A DNA stretch of 64,000 nt. Origin: Phycisphaeraceae bacterium. Its GTDB lineage: Bacteria > Planctomycetota > Phycisphaerae > Phycisphaerales > UBA1924. Where the stretch lies: positions 1,550,001 to 1,614,000 of the forward strand of contig CP075368.1 in the NCBI GenBank assembly GCA_019454185.1, given 5' to 3'. Made by a program: the position numbers and the translations under genes. The first letter of the stretch is position 1, and each line of letters opens with the position of its first letter. Under the pieces are notes generated by a model. It made no database searches, was not told the origin of the DNA, and saw nothing but the letters and a program-made list of their open reading frames with translations. Below are positions 17,901 to 28,087 of this stretch, piece after piece.

Positions 17901-18608
17901 ATGAAGAAGTGTGTGCTTGCTGCGGCTTCCATCGCCGCCATCGCCGGAGTTGCCTCCGCCGATGTGTACAACGACAACGTGGGGAACCATCTCGGTGGCG
18001 GAGACCTCCACAATTTCTTCGCCAGCCAGGGCTTCAACCACCTGGACATCGTCTCGGTCGAAGTCACCAACGACGCGACGGATCTGTTCTTTGACATCCG
18101 CCTTAACGCGGATCTCGATGCAACTTCATGGGGCAACTACATGGTCGCCATGAACACCGGAGCGGGCACCGCAACCGACAACCCCTGGGGACCACGCCCC
18201 ATCAACTGGGGCACCACGATCAGCCACTGGGTCGGCACCTGGGCTAACGACGGCGGCTCCGGCATCGGTGGTCAGGTTTGGTCACACGATGGCTCTTCTT
18301 GGTCTCTGATCTCTGGCCTCTCCGGCTCTGACGACTCTCAGCACGCAGCCGGCCACCAACGCTTCTCCGTTTCCCTTGCAACCCTCGGTCTCGGCGTTGG
18401 CGATGTCGTTCTCTTCGATGTCGTTACTTCGGGTGGTGGCGGCGGCGACCCCGGCATCGACCACCTCTCACGCTCAGACTACGCCACCGACAACTGGGGC
18501 ATGCCCTCAGCTTCCGGCGGTTTCCTCGCCTACACCATCGTCCCCGCCCCCGGCACCGCTATGCTCGCGGGCCTCTGCGGCATGCTCGCTGCACGCCGCC
18601 GTCGCTGA
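17901..18608 (+). CDS. PEP-CTERM-like exported protein
   Basis: A 235-residue protein with a classical signal peptide (MKKCVLAAASIAAIAGVASA), an acidic, Gly/Asp-rich beta-type body, and a sorting tail: VPAPGTAMLAGLCGMLAARRRR. The Pro-rich motif, hydrophobic helix and terminal Arg cluster are the three parts of a PEP-CTERM-type signal, read by exosortase-like enzymes at the outer surface. A strong GGAGAGAG ribosome-binding site sits seven bases before the ATG. No domain of known function is recognised in the body. The gene stands alone and is followed by a clear terminator. Confidence 0.85.
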   Translation: MKKCVLAAASIAAIAGVASADVYNDNVGNHLGGGDLHNFFASQGFNHLDIVSVEVTNDATDLFFDIRLNADLDATSWGNYMVAMNTGAGTATDNPWGPRPINWGTTISHWVGTWANDGGSGIGGQVWSHDGSSWSLISGLSGSDDSQHAAGHQRFSVSLATLGLGVGDVVLFDVVTSGGGGGDPGIDHLSRSDYATDNWGMPSASGGFLAYTIVPAPGTAMLAGLCGMLAARRRR

Positions 18609-18646
18609 TCGCCCAACGATCGGTAAACGAGAATGACACGACGAAG

Positions 18647-18679
18647 CGGCCCTCGGATCTCCGGGGGCCGTTTCTCTTT
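18647..18679 (+). terminator. Rho-independent terminator after the PEP-CTERM-like gene
   Basis: A 10-bp stem with one G-T wobble, CGGCCCTCGG (18647-18656) against CCGGGGGCCG (18661-18670), with a 4-nt loop ATCT, then the T-rich run TTTCTCTTT. This is the cleanest terminator in the window and may also insulate the convergent UDP-xylose synthase gene. Confidence 0.85.
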
Positions 18680-18700
18680 GCGAGAAACCGCGCTTGACCG

Positions 18701-19672
18701 TCAGAAATTCGGGGTCGGAGCCCTGAAGTCCGACATGCGGATCGAGCGGAAGTACTCGATCGTCCGCTTCAGGCCCTCTCGCAGCGACACACCGGGCTCC
18801 CAGCCGAGATGCTGCCTCGCGAGCGTGATATCCGGCTGCCTCTGGCGCGGGTCGTCCGCCGGAAGCGGCTTCAATTCAAGCTGCGATGAGGAACCCGTCA
18901 GCTCGATCACCATCTCCGCGAGCTGGCGGACCGTGAACTCGTGCGGGTTGCCGATGTTCACAGGCCCGACAAAGCTGTCCGGCCCGTTCATCATGCGGAT
19001 CATCGCCTCAATCAGATCGTCTACGTAGCAGAACGATCGAGACTGCTGGCCATCGCCGAACAGCGTGATGCTCTCTCCGACAAGTGCTTGGCGGATGAAG
19101 TTCGAGACCACCCGCCCATCGAATGGATGCATCCTCGGGCCATATGTATTGAAGATCCTCACCACTCGGATGTTCACACGATTCGATCGGTGATAATCAA
19201 AGAACAGCGTCTCAGCCGCACGCTTCCCCTCGTCGTAGCACGCCCGAGGACCGATCGGATTCACATTCCCGCGATAACTCTCCGGCTGAGGATGAACGTC
19301 CGGATCGCCGTACACCTCGCTCGTAGACGCCTGGAGCACCTTTGCGCGGCACCGCTTTGCCATGCCCAGCACGTTGATCGCACCCATCACCGATGTCTTC
19401 ATCGTCTTGATCGGGTTGTACTGGTAGTGACCGGGAGCCGCAGGGCAGGCGAGGTTGTAGATCTCGTCCACCTCCAGCCAGAGCGGATGCGTCACATCAT
19501 GGCGGATCAGCTCGAAGTTCTTTCGCGGGAGCAGATGCTCCACGTTCGACTTCTGACTCGTGAAGAAGTTATCGATGCAGATCACATCGTGACCCTGATC
19601 GACCAGACGCTCGCAGAGATGCGAGCCGAGAAAGCCGGCACCGCCGGTCACGAGAATTCGTTTCAGACTCAC
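18701..19672 (-). CDS. UDP-glucuronate decarboxylase (UDP-xylose synthase)
   Basis: A 323-residue short-chain epimerase/dehydratase-type enzyme: NAD-binding [15 protein letters not shown], the UXS-typical [20 protein letters not shown] and [13 protein letters not shown], catalytic STSEVYGDP and YDEGK (Tyr-x3-Lys), and the IFNTYGPRM motif. The family converts UDP-glucuronate to UDP-xylose in the cytosol for surface glycans. The GTG at 19672 is chosen because it directly precedes KRILVTGG and has GGAGA ten bases upstream; an in-frame extension to 19831 overlaps hldD and has no conserved sequence. It is the last gene of a sugar-nucleotide pair with hldD, 44 bp downstream of it. Confidence 0.9.
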   Translation of the reverse strand: MSLKRILVTGGAGFLGSHLCERLVDQGHDVICIDNFFTSQKSNVEHLLPRKNFELIRHDVTHPLWLEVDEIYNLACPAAPGHYQYNPIKTMKTSVMGAINVLGMAKRCRAKVLQASTSEVYGDPDVHPQPESYRGNVNPIGPRACYDEGKRAAETLFFDYHRSNRVNIRVVRIFNTYGPRMHPFDGRVVSNFIRQALVGESITLFGDGQQSRSFCYVDDLIEAMIRMMNGPDSFVGPVNIGNPHEFTVRQLAEMVIELTGSSSQLELKPLPADDPRQRQPDITLARQHLGWEPGVSLREGLKRTIEYFRSIRMSDFRAPTPNF

Positions 19673-19716
19673 TGGCGATCTCTCCAACGCCCATGCAGTA
19701 CCGGGCGATGCGTGCC

Positions 19717-20751
19717 TCAGTTCCTTCGCGACGACGCGCACAACCAACGCGCGTACGCCTCGACTCCCTCGATCGGGTCGATGCTCGGAGTAAAACCGAG
19801 CCCCGATATCGTGGCCGACAGATCGGCACACGTGTAATCCTGATAAAAGGCCCGTATGTTCTCCGGCATGTCGAAGAATTCGACGGGCTGCTCATCCACA
19901 CCGAGCCCGCAACCCCTCCGAACCGCCTCCGCAACGCTTCCAAACGCCGTCGCCGTTCCGGACCCCACGTTGTAGACGCCCGGCACAGGACGCTTCTTCT
20001 CGCCGAGCCCCGCCGCGGCGAGCGTGCAACCAACCACGTCATCAACATGAACCTGATCGCGCGCCTGCGTTCCGTCACGGAAGAGCCGAGGCCGCCCACC
20101 GGCATGGATCTGCGCCCACAGCTGGTACGCCATCGACGCCATCCGTCCCTTCCTCGCCTCGCCCGGCCCGAACACATTGAAGTACCGAAGGCCGACTACC
20201 CATGGAGATTGTCCGACCTCCTCGCGGTGTGTCTCCGCCCAGGCGCGGTGGTCACACTCCATCAACCACTTGCTGAATCCATACACGTTATTCGGGCAAC
20301 CCGCGGCCTCGATCGGAAACGCCTTCCGCTCAGACGCCTCGTCCGGCGTGCCGTACGTCGCCGCGCTCGACGCGTACACCAATCGCGTCGCGGTCTGGAG
20401 ACACGCACCAAGGATCGGGCGGAACGCCTCAGAGTTCTGCTCGATCATCCGACGCTCGTCCGCGACTGTCGTGTCCGTGATCGCCGCGAGATGAAAGACC
20501 GCCAACGGCGACGTGTCCTCGATCAGTGTCTCCCAATCGATCTCGTCGCACCCGGACGCGAGCACCTCGCCCGAGAACACACGCTGACCATGCCGGCGGC
20601 ACATCTCCACGAGATTCGCGTAAGAACCCGACGAAAAATCATCCACGACCACCACGCGAGCTCCGGGCTCGTTCTGGAGCAGCCGAGCCACAAGATTGGA
20701 GCCGACAAAACCAGCCCCGCCTGTCACGATGTATGCACTCGCGTTGCCCAT
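19717..20751 (-). CDS. hldD: ADP-L-glycero-D-manno-heptose 6-epimerase
   Basis: A 344-residue NAD(P)-dependent epimerase: [13 protein letters not shown] at the N-terminus, catalytic SSAATYG and YGFSK, and features specific to HldD/Rfa[21 protein letters not shown] and [10 protein letters not shown] near the C-terminus. HldD converts ADP-D-glycero-D-manno-heptose to the L-glycero form used in LPS inner core. Its presence, together with kdsB elsewhere in the window, argues for an LPS-like outer membrane. It is followed 44 bp later by UDP-xylose synthase and preceded by the LysM gene on the same strand. Confidence 0.88.
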   Translation of the reverse strand: MGNASAYIVTGGAGFVGSNLVARLLQNEPGARVVVVDDFSSGSYANLVEMCRRHGQRVFSGEVLASGCDEIDWETLIEDTSPLAVFHLAAITDTTVADERRMIEQNSEAFRPILGACLQTATRLVYASSAATYGTPDEASERKAFPIEAAGCPNNVYGFSKWLMECDHRAWAETHREEVGQSPWVVGLRYFNVFGPGEARKGRMASMAYQLWAQIHAGGRPRLFRDGTQARDQVHVDDVVGCTLAAAGLGEKKRPVPGVYNVGSGTATAFGSVAEAVRRGCGLGVDEQPVEFFDMPENIRAFYQDYTCADLSATISGLGFTPSIDPIEGVEAYARWLCASSRRN

Positions 20752-20782
20752 CGAACGATCCTAGAAGGCCCGAACCGTCGCG

Positions 20783-21442
20783 TCAGAGCGGCTGAGCCGG
20801 AAGAATGATCGTCTGCCCGGGCCTCAATGAGCGTTCATCCTTCAGACGATCACGATTCGCGTCAAGGATCACCTTCCATCGCGATGACGACCCGTAATGC
20901 CGTTGGGCAATGGCGGCAAGCGTGTCGCCCGGCTTCACGACATACTCAGTGCCCCCGCCCACAGCAGGAGCACGCGGCTCAGCCCGAACCTCTCTCCCCT
21001 GAATATTCGTAGGATCGAGTGGAATCTGGATCGTGATCCCCTCGCGCAGCCGAGTCGGGTCCTGAAGCGGGTTGGCCCTCGATAGTGCCGACGCATGATC
21101 ACGCGAGCCCATCTGCCGCAACGCGATCGACTCCATCGTGTCGCCCCTGCGGACCGTGTAGGGCCGGAACCGAGGAGCTAGCACACCCTGCGTCGGCTCT
21201 ACTCGCCGCTCGGGGGCGGGCTGTGCAACAACGGGCGGCGCAGGTGTCTGCTGAACCACGGGCAATCGCACCGGCTCCCCCGCAGACGGCGCGTCGGTCG
21301 GCCGCCCCTCGACAAGCTTCGCGGCACTCGCCTCAGGATCGAACGCGATCCTGCTCGACGAGGGCTGCCACCACCAATAGACAAGTATCCAGACCGCGAC
21401 AAGAAAGCCGAACCCGATGCTCGCTCGCCGGATCGCGTCCAT
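20783..21442 (-). CDS. Membrane-anchored protein with two LysM domains
   Basis: A 219-residue protein: one N-terminal membrane helix (IGFGFLVAVWILVYWWW), a Pro/Ala-rich linker, and two LysM modules (PYTVRRGDTMESIALRQMGSRD... and YVVKPGDTLAAIAQRHYGSSSRW...). LysM modules bind peptidoglycan or chitin-like glycans, so the protein probably tethers the inner membrane to the wall. The first module is less typical. It lies 9 bp after the secDF stop on the same strand and is likely co-transcribed. Confidence 0.85.
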   Translation of the reverse strand: MDAIRRASIGFGFLVAVWILVYWWWQPSSSRIAFDPEASAAKLVEGRPTDAPSAGEPVRLPVVQQTPAPPVVAQPAPERRVEPTQGVLAPRFRPYTVRRGDTMESIALRQMGSRDHASALSRANPLQDPTRLREGITIQIPLDPTNIQGREVRAEPRAPAVGGGTEYVVKPGDTLAAIAQRHYGSSSRWKVILDANRDRLKDERSLRPGQTIILPAQPL

Positions 21443-21451
21443 GCCGACCTC

Positions 21452-24400
21452 TCACGACTTGGTGCCGCTCAGACTCCTCTGGCTCAGACGCTCGGACTTC
21501 TTCGACCAGACAATCGGTGCGCCGACCGCGATCGATGAATACGTGCCGATCGCCACGCCGACAAGCATCGTGAACGCAAACGCTCGCACGCCTGGGCCGC
21601 CGAAAGCGTACAGAATCACGATCGCCATCAGCGTCGTGCCCGATGTGATCACCGTTCGGCTGATCGTCTGATTGATCGCGTTATTGATCGCGTCGCGGCT
21701 CGCAAACGCGACCTTTCCTCGATTCTCACGGATGCGGTCCATAATGATGATCGTGTCGTTCAGCGAGTACCCGATGATCGTCAACAGCGCGGCGATCAGG
21801 TTCAGGTCGATCTTGAACGGCATGATGCCCAGTGACTGCAGCGCGGGCTGAAGCGAGGGAATATCCCACAGGACCTCGGCGAGCGCGACAAATCCCACGC
21901 ACGTCAGCACGTCATGGAAAAGGCACGCGACCGCAGCCGCAGAGTACAAAGCAGATCCGAATCGCACCCAGATATAGATCGCGATCAGCAGGATGCTCAG
22001 AAGGATCGACGCAACCGCCTTCGCCTTGAAATTCTCAGCGACCGCGGCGCTGAAACTCCGCACTTCCGCGAGAGTCGTCGGCGTTGTCAGCGACTCGACA
22101 ACAAGCCGCCACTCGCGTGTCGCGACTGTCGTCCACCACTGGTCGGGGTTATCGAACGCGCTCGTCGCGGGATCATGCACAAGCACGACCGCCCCCGTCA
22201 CAGCGTCGGGCGTTCCCGCCAGAACCAGCACATCGCGCTTCCGTGACGTCGTGTCCGAGAAGTCCGGCTGACCGCGGAGTGATTCCAGACGATCCTTGAT
22301 GTCCTCAAGCGACTGAGGAGGGCTCAGGTTCTCAAGAACTATCGCAACGCCGCCGAGGAAGGGAGTGACGTCGTCGAGAAGACCCGGACGATCGATGCTG
22401 TCGCCCAACCTCGGGAACAGAACCTGATACACCGGCGCATCTCTGACGCCCGCGACCTCATCGCGATCAAACGAGAGAGAAGGACGCACGTCGAGCACAT
22501 CCTGGAACGCCGTCGTCAGAGATTCAACAACGGAGTTCTGATCGGTCACGGTCGTTCGAACGATGAACGTGCTGGAGGTCACGCCGTCGTCTTCCGCATT
22601 GATCGGAAGCACCTCCGCGGATCGCATCTGCGCCAGAGAACTGCGTTCTCCCGCTCGCTCACCTATACCTCGCACACGCTCCTCGACCTCGCGCCGGGTC
22701 ATCGTGTGACGTGTTGACACCTGCTCATCAGCGAGCCCGAACCGAAGCGTGACCTGCACGCCGCCCCTGAACTCGGTGTCGAGCATTCGCTCGCCTCGCA
22801 CCGCGATCATGACGATCCCGAGCCCGACATACACAACTGAGAAGACGAGGAAAATACCCCGGAGGCGGATCCAGTCAATATTCGGGCTGAGTATCCGGCC
22901 GATCGGCTTGATCGCCATCGGCAACATGGATGTCGCCCGCCACCCGCCGTACGTGACCGCGGCATCAAAGATCGTCCGCGTGATCAACAACGCAGAGAAG
23001 AGCGTCGCCACAACGCCGATACCCAGCGTGATCGCGAACCCCTTGATCTCCGGCGTGCCCGTGTACGCCAGCACGACGCACACGATCAGGTTCGTCACGT
23101 TGCCGTCAAAGATCGAGCTGAACGCCTTGGCATGGCCGAGCTTCACAGCCGTACGCATGTCCTCGCCACGCTGCAGCTCCTCGCGGATACGCTCGAAGAT
23201 CAGCACGTTCGCGTCGACCGCCATGCCGAACGTCAGGATCACGCCCGCGATACCGGGAAGCGTAAACGCCGCCCTGTTCAACGCCATCGCACCAACAACG
23301 ATCACGGCCGTGCAGCAGAGACCAAAGACCGCGATACCGCCGCAGAAGAAGTAGTAGACGATCATGAACACGCCGATCGCAGCCAAAGCGATCCGTCCCG
23401 CGCTCACGCCCTGACGCAGATTGTCAGCGCCAAGCTCCGGACCAAGCGTGTTCTCGCTGATTGGCTCCGGCGAGAGGCGAGCCGTCAACGACCCAGCCGT
23501 CAGCACTCGCACGATATAGGTGATCTCCGCCTGGGAGAAATCACCCATGATGATCCCGGTCTTTGAGATCGGGTTGTTCAGAACCGGCGCGGTGTAGACC
23601 TCGTCGTCGAGAAGCACCGCCATCTTGTCGCCGACATGGTCTCGTGTCAGATCCCCGAGTCGCACCGCGCCCCGAGCGTCCATCACGAAACTGATCGCCG
23701 GCTTACCGATGTCATCCTGGCTCGCGTACGCGCTCGCCACGCCCCAGGGCCCATCCTCCTGCGTGAGGCGAGTCGTCCGCGTGTTCCAGCAGAGAACATA
23801 GACCTCGCCGTCGTACGCCTCCGCGACCATCCCCCGCTGAATCGCGAAGTACGACGCCGGGTCCTGCTCCATCGCACGCTGCTGCGCGATGTTCTGATAC
23901 CAGTTCTCCAACTGGTTGATCTTGTACCAACCGGCATCGGGTGCCTTCGCGTTCCGAGGCCCGATCCTCCTCAACTCCTCACGCAGAGACTGCTCGGAGG
24001 GGTGCTCGCCGACATCGCACACGATGCGGAACGAGAGCACGCCCGCACCTCGAAGCAGACGCTTGAGATCACTCGAATCATCAAGGGTGCGCCGCTCAGA
24101 TTCGAGCGTCGCGTAAGCCGCCAGAACCTCGTCCAGCTGCGACCCTGCTTCAGGGTGAAGCTCTCGAATCCGTGTCAGTGCACGCGCCCGAGGGCTCGGA
24201 AGCGTCACAAAGGTGCCATCCTCGCCCTGCAGCGTGCGAGTCCTGTTGCTCAGCGAGAGCGCCTGCCGGATGTCCTCCGCAGACAGATTCGCCCGCACCG
24301 TCTCCGCACGAGCCGACTCGTACTCTCGCTCGCCGGCCGCGACCCCTGCCGCGAGGTCATCCAACTCCGACTCCGGACGCCCCTCCGCCTCCGCACGCCG

Positions 24401-24901
24401 CAAGCTCTCCCGCGAAGTAGAAGCGGCGTCAAACGCCGCCGCCGCTCGCTCGAGTCTCGCCGCCTGCGCCGAATCCCCGGCAGAGAGTCTCGCGATCTCC
24501 GACGCTCGTTCAGTCGGTGCCAGCCGCGCAAGGCGATCAACATCCGCCGCCGTCACCATCCTCGCCCGCACCGCAGCGAGCTTCGCCTCATACGCCGCGG
24601 CCAGCTGCTTGACACGCTCGCCCGGCAGCGGCATCGTGACCTCGATGCGATCCCGCCCCTGGGCGGTCATCGAGATCTCCATCATGCCGTTCGGATCGAC
24701 GCGGTTCTTCAGAACCTCAATCGTCCGATTCAGCACATCCCTGGCGTCGTCGCCGGGCCTGATCTGGACCGCGTAGACAAGACTCACGCCGCCGCGCAGG
24801 TCCTTGCCCAGACGGATGTTCTTATCAACCGGAAAGATCGCCGAAACGGCGATGACAAGGATGGCAAGAGAGAAGATCGCGTTGCGGAGAATGTGACGCA
24901 T
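21452..24901 (-). CDS. secDF: SecD-SecF fusion protein translocase subunit
   Basis: A 1149-residue fusion of SecD and SecF, the RND-like pair that pulls secreted proteins across the inner membrane using proton motive force. SecD: N-terminal helix, LGKDLRGG (residues 31-38), a multi-helix domain with GMAVDANVLIFERIREE. SecF: TEFRGG (canonical DFRGG-like), a helix bundle and the YSLNDTIIIMDRIREN motif. Between residues about 98 and 280 is an Ala/Arg/Glu-rich helical insertion not present in standard SecD. The gene sits after yajC, as in most bacteria (yajC-secD-secF). Likely a 12-helix protein with two large periplasmic domains. Confidence 0.93.
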   Translation of the reverse strand: MRHILRNAIFSLAILVIAVSAIFPVDKNIRLGKDLRGGVSLVYAVQIRPGDDARDVLNRTIEVLKNRVDPNGMMEISMTAQGRDRIEVTMPLPGERVKQLAAAYEAKLAAVRARMVTAADVDRLARLAPTERASEIARLSAGDSAQAARLERAAAAFDAASTSRESLRRAEAEGRPESELDDLAAGVAAGEREYESARAETVRANLSAEDIRQALSLSNRTRTLQGEDGTFVTLPSPRARALTRIRELHPEAGSQLDEVLAAYATLESERRTLDDSSDLKRLLRGAGVLSFRIVCDVGEHPSEQSLREELRRIGPRNAKAPDAGWYKINQLENWYQNIAQQRAMEQDPASYFAIQRGMVAEAYDGEVYVLCWNTRTTRLTQEDGPWGVASAYASQDDIGKPAISFVMDARGAVRLGDLTRDHVGDKMAVLLDDEVYTAPVLNNPISKTGIIMGDFSQAEITYIVRVLTAGSLTARLSPEPISENTLGPELGADNLRQGVSAGRIALAAIGVFMIVYYFFCGGIAVFGLCCTAVIVVGAMALNRAAFTLPGIAGVILTFGMAVDANVLIFERIREELQRGEDMRTAVKLGHAKAFSSIFDGNVTNLIVCVVLAYTGTPEIKGFAITLGIGVVATLFSALLITRTIFDAAVTYGGWRATSMLPMAIKPIGRILSPNIDWIRLRGIFLVFSVVYVGLGIVMIAVRGERMLDTEFRGGVQVTLRFGLADEQVSTRHTMTRREVEERVRGIGERAGERSSLAQMRSAEVLPINAEDDGVTSSTFIVRTTVTDQNSVVESLTTAFQDVLDVRPSLSFDRDEVAGVRDAPVYQVLFPRLGDSIDRPGLLDDVTPFLGGVAIVLENLSPPQSLEDIKDRLESLRGQPDFSDTTSRKRDVLVLAGTPDAVTGAVVLVHDPATSAFDNPDQWWTTVATREWRLVVESLTTPTTLAEVRSFSAAVAENFKAKAVASILLSILLIAIYIWVRFGSALYSAAAVACLFHDVLTCVGFVALAEVLWDIPSLQPALQSLGIMPFKIDLNLIAALLTIIGYSLNDTIIIMDRIRENRGKVAFASRDAINNAINQTISRTVITSGTTLMAIVILYAFGGPGVRAFAFTMLVGVAIGTYSSIAVGAPIVWSKKSERLSQRSLSGTKS

Positions 24902-24968
24902 AGAGACCGCTCAGGTGTACAGGTATAGGGCCACACGGACCCCCTCAAGACCGGGCAGAAAGGATAGC

Positions 24969-24993
24969 CCACCGGCAACCGAACGCCCGGTGG
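24969..24993 (-). other. Stem-loop between yajC and secDF
   Basis: CCACCGG (24969-24975) and CCGGTGG (24987-24993) form a perfect 7-bp stem in the 109-bp gap. There is no T-run after it on the minus strand, so it is more likely an mRNA-processing or attenuating hairpin than a full terminator. Confidence 0.4.
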
Positions 24994-25010
24994 CACGCGC
25001 TGTCAAACGG

Positions 25011-25511
25011 TCAGGCACCGGCCCCGGTCGCCTCACGCTGGAAGGCGTTGGGCTTCTCTTCTACAGCCCGATCCGTGCCCCCGGACGACTGAATCACACC
25101 CGTGATCGCCGCCTTCGCAAATCGCAGACGCACATTCGAGTTCTCGTCCACTCGGAGCACAACCTCGTCGTTTCTGACCTCGGCAACATGCCCGATGATC
25201 CCGCCCACGGTCTGCACCTTGTCGTTCTTCTTGAGCGAAGAGATCAGCTGCTCACGCCGCTTCCGGTCTTTCCGACCCGAGAAAACGGTCATCAATACCA
25301 TCATGACCAGCATCAGGACGATCATGGTCATGAAGAACGAGCCGCCACCCTGCTGGGCCGCCCCGGTTCGGGGGCCGACTGGCTGCTGCTCCCCAGTGCC
25401 AGGAGCCGCCGTCGAAGGTGCCCAGCCCGGCCCAGCCGCTGCATCCTGCATCGCCATCGCCTGCGACGAACCGATCTGGCCAACCCAAGACATCGAGATC
25501 ACATCGGACAT
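25011..25511 (-). CDS. yajC: Preprotein translocase subunit YajC
   Basis: A 166-residue protein with one membrane helix (MTMIVLMLVMMVLMTVF) followed by the YajC core: RKDRKRREQLISSLKKNDKVQTVGGIIGHVAEV, then DEVVLRVDENSNVRLRFAKAAI. YajC associates with SecDF. The N-terminal extension (about 60 residues, Gln/Ala/Pro-rich) is longer than the E. coli protein. The ATG at 25511 follows AGGAAAGG; the frame upstream overlaps tgt and carries no YajC-like sequence. It is flanked by tgt and secDF, the classical tgt-yajC-secDF order. Confidence 0.92.
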   Translation of the reverse strand: MSDVISMSWVGQIGSSQAMAMQDAAAGPGWAPSTAAPGTGEQQPVGPRTGAAQQGGGSFFMTMIVLMLVMMVLMTVFSGRKDRKRREQLISSLKKNDKVQTVGGIIGHVAEVRNDEVVLRVDENSNVRLRFAKAAITGVIQSSGGTDRAVEEKPNAFQREATGAGA

Positions 25512-25564
25512 GTGGAAGACCTTTCCTGCGGGATGAACTTCCGCAAGAGCGATGTTAGGGGCGA

Positions 25565-26839
25565 TCAGTCGACCTTGGCGGCAGCCACAGGCCACCGAAC
25601 GAAAAATCCCGCCCAGCCGCCCCCTGCGATGGCGAAGCGAATATCCGCCATCAAACGCTGGAAGTGCCTTAGGTTGTGGATGCTCACCAGCGTCGGCCCC
25701 AGCATCTCCCCCGCCATGAACAGATGCCGTATGTACGCGCGAGAAAATACGCCCCCTCCACCACCGACCGCTCCTGGCAGTGGCCAGCCATGCGCCCCGG
25801 GGCTGCACGCGTAGCAGTCACACCCATCCTCAATCGGCCCGTCATCCTCTGCGAACCGCTGGTTCCGGAGCCGGATCTGCCCGGCGCGCGTGAAGGCGTT
25901 TGCGTTCCGACCGTTCCGTGTCGGCAGCACACAATCGAACATGTCGATGCCCGCACGAACCGCCTCCACGATGTCCCGCTCATACCCCACACCCATCAGG
26001 TATCGAGGCCTCGACTCGGGCAAGAGCGGCGCGGTGTGCCGTACCACCCTCGCGATCTGATCCCCAGACTCGCCCACCGCCACGCCGCCGATCGCATAAC
26101 CCGGAAGGTCGATCTGGGCGACTCGTTCGGCTGACCACGTCCGCCGATCAAGGTCCGTGCCCCCTTGAACAATGCCGAAGAGCGCTTGCTCAGATACACG
26201 CCCATGAGCCCTCGCGCATCTCTCAAGCCAACGGATCGTCCTCTCGTTGGCAGTATCCAGACGCGCCGCGTGGTCGTACGCCCGGCCCCGCTTCTTCCCA
26301 CCCTGCGCTCGCTCATCCCGGCTCGTCGCCTGCAACAGACGCTCCTGCTCCGGCGCAGCCACCGCCGGATCGATCGAAGGCGGACAGTCATCGAACGCCA
26401 TGATGATGTCCGCGCCCAACTCGTTCTGCACGTGGATCGCACGCTCCGGAGTCAGACGCACCTCGGAGCCGTCAACGATCGACTTGAACGTCACCCCGTC
26501 ATCATCCACGCGATTCATCGCCGCCAGCGAGTACGCCTGATACCCGCCCGAATCCGTCAGGATCGGCGCGTTCCAGCCCATGAACCGGTGCACACCTCCA
26601 CGCCGTGAGATCAGCTCCGAACCCGGACGCAGCATCAGGTGATACGTGTTGTTCAGCAAGATCTGAGCACCCGTCGCCGCGACCTGCTGAGGCAGCACGC
26701 CCTTCACCGATCCCCGCGTTCCGACGGGCATGAACGCCGGCGTATCGAACGCGCCGTTCAGCGTCTCAACCCGCCCCACACGCGCACGCGATTCAACGCA
26801 ACGCGAGAGCACCTGAAATCGCAGCGGTCCGGAACTCAC
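25565..26839 (-). CDS. tgt: tRNA-guanine transglycosylase (queuine synthesis)
   Basis: A 424-residue enzyme that exchanges guanine-34 for the queuosine precursor in tRNAs with GUN anticodons. Visible motifs: TPAFMPVGT, LLNNTYHL, LTDSGGYQ, FDDCPP, the nucleophile region MFDCVLPTRNGRNA, and zinc ligands in CDCYAC with the distal His in IHNLRH. It is longer than the usual ~375 because of a basic insert around 'RDERAQGGKKRGRAYDHAA'. The GTG start at 26839 overlaps the rhomboid stop by 4 bp (GTGA), so the two are translationally coupled. Confidence 0.95.
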   Translation of the reverse strand: MSSGPLRFQVLSRCVESRARVGRVETLNGAFDTPAFMPVGTRGSVKGVLPQQVAATGAQILLNNTYHLMLRPGSELISRRGGVHRFMGWNAPILTDSGGYQAYSLAAMNRVDDDGVTFKSIVDGSEVRLTPERAIHVQNELGADIIMAFDDCPPSIDPAVAAPEQERLLQATSRDERAQGGKKRGRAYDHAARLDTANERTIRWLERCARAHGRVSEQALFGIVQGGTDLDRRTWSAERVAQIDLPGYAIGGVAVGESGDQIARVVRHTAPLLPESRPRYLMGVGYERDIVEAVRAGIDMFDCVLPTRNGRNANAFTRAGQIRLRNQRFAEDDGPIEDGCDCYACSPGAHGWPLPGAVGGGGGVFSRAYIRHLFMAGEMLGPTLVSIHNLRHFQRLMADIRFAIAGGGWAGFFVRWPVAAAKVD

Positions 26840-27939
26840 GCGTCAGCCCCGCGCCCGCGTGCAGTCGCCGATCGCAGCGTGCGTCGCTCAGCACCCGTCA
26901 GACTGTCCGCACCGGTCGCCCTCACCTTCGCAAGTATCCGATCGATCTCGCGCTCCGCGTCCACACCCGCCCCACCTCGCCCTCGCTGCCCCTGAGGCCT
27001 TCGCGAATCAGTGAACACATCGAAAAAATCCCTCAACAGGTGCGAATGGCGGATGAAGTAATACCCCGCGATCGCCCCACCGACATGCGCCGCATCGCCG
27101 CCCGCATTTTTCCCGCCCGACAGCAGATTCAGAATCGAGAACAGCACATACCCGTACGCGAACCACGGAAGCGGAATCCCGATCGGGATGAACAGCAACT
27201 GCACGCTCTCGCGGGGCTCAAGATACGCACACGCAACGATCACACCGAACACCCCAGCGGACGCTCCGACCAGCGGCATCATCGTCGCATGGAACAGCAG
27301 CCCGGGAATCTGGAACGGCAAGACGTTGCCCAGCACATTCAGCAAGAGATACGCCAAGCCGCCGAAAATACCGCACACCAGGTAGAACGCGGCGTACTTC
27401 TTGAACCCCAGATTCCTCTCGACCGTGCCACCGAAAAAGTATAACCCGAGCATGTTGAGCAGCAGGTGCGCGAAGTTCGCGTGCAGGAACTGGAACGTCA
27501 CGAGACGCCAGACCTCCACCCGCTGAAACCCCTGATATGTTGAAAAGTGCCCGAATGCCGTCAGCGGATCCATCATCTGGTACAGCGCAGTCCCGACGAT
27601 CTGATTCGTACCCTCGATCAGAATCGGACGCCGAAAGTACCCCGACGAAGGAACCGGCGTTCCCGGCGCAACCGGCTGCCCACCGGTCGTCAGCATCTGG
27701 TCGAGAATCACCAGTTTCGCCTTCGGCGGGGTGCTCGGATCGATACTCCGCTCGATCAGGACAGGCACGCCCCTCCCAGCAAGCAGGATCCCCAGCACGA
27801 AGATCGCGACATTCAGACCGATCAGCCACGCGTTGAAGGACAACAGTCTCAGCGACCCGACGCCAAGACGCATCCGGCCCGATGTCGAGCCGCGAGCCCT
27901 CCCCGGATGGCGTGCATAATCACGATCGCTGATGCCCAT
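26836..27939 (-). CDS. Rhomboid-family intramembrane serine protease
   Basis: A 367-residue membrane protease: N-terminus MGISDRDYARH, six or more helices, the oxyanion HANFAHLLLNM, the nucleophile GASAG (Ser228) and the second catalytic His in AHVGG (His285). An 80-residue loop after helix 1 is unusual. The C-terminal tail (328-357, EREIDRILAKVRATGADSLTGAERRTLRSA) strongly resembles that of the neighbouring M50 protease. The start at 27939 is set by the shared MGxxDRDY N-terminus and GGAGG upstream; the frame continues to 28116 without conserved sequence. It cleaves membrane-embedded substrates; targets are unknown. Confidence 0.9.
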   Translation of the reverse strand: MGISDRDYARHPGRARGSTSGRMRLGVGSLRLLSFNAWLIGLNVAIFVLGILLAGRGVPVLIERSIDPSTPPKAKLVILDQMLTTGGQPVAPGTPVPSSGYFRRPILIEGTNQIVGTALYQMMDPLTAFGHFSTYQGFQRVEVWRLVTFQFLHANFAHLLLNMLGLYFFGGTVERNLGFKKYAAFYLVCGIFGGLAYLLLNVLGNVLPFQIPGLLFHATMMPLVGASAGVFGVIVACAYLEPRESVQLLFIPIGIPLPWFAYGYVLFSILNLLSGGKNAGGDAAHVGGAIAGYYFIRHSHLLRDFFDVFTDSRRPQGQRGRGGAGVDAEREIDRILAKVRATGADSLTGAERRTLRSATARGRGADA

Positions 27940-28087
27940 GCCGATCCCGACCTCCGTTCCGAATAGCAACCATGAGATGCGTCGGCCAATTGTTGACCGG
28001 GGTTCCGCATCGCGTGCCCTGACCTCAGCAGATATCGGCGATCGACCCTGATCCGACGTAGAACCCACGTTCAGGCCGAAACCTGTC

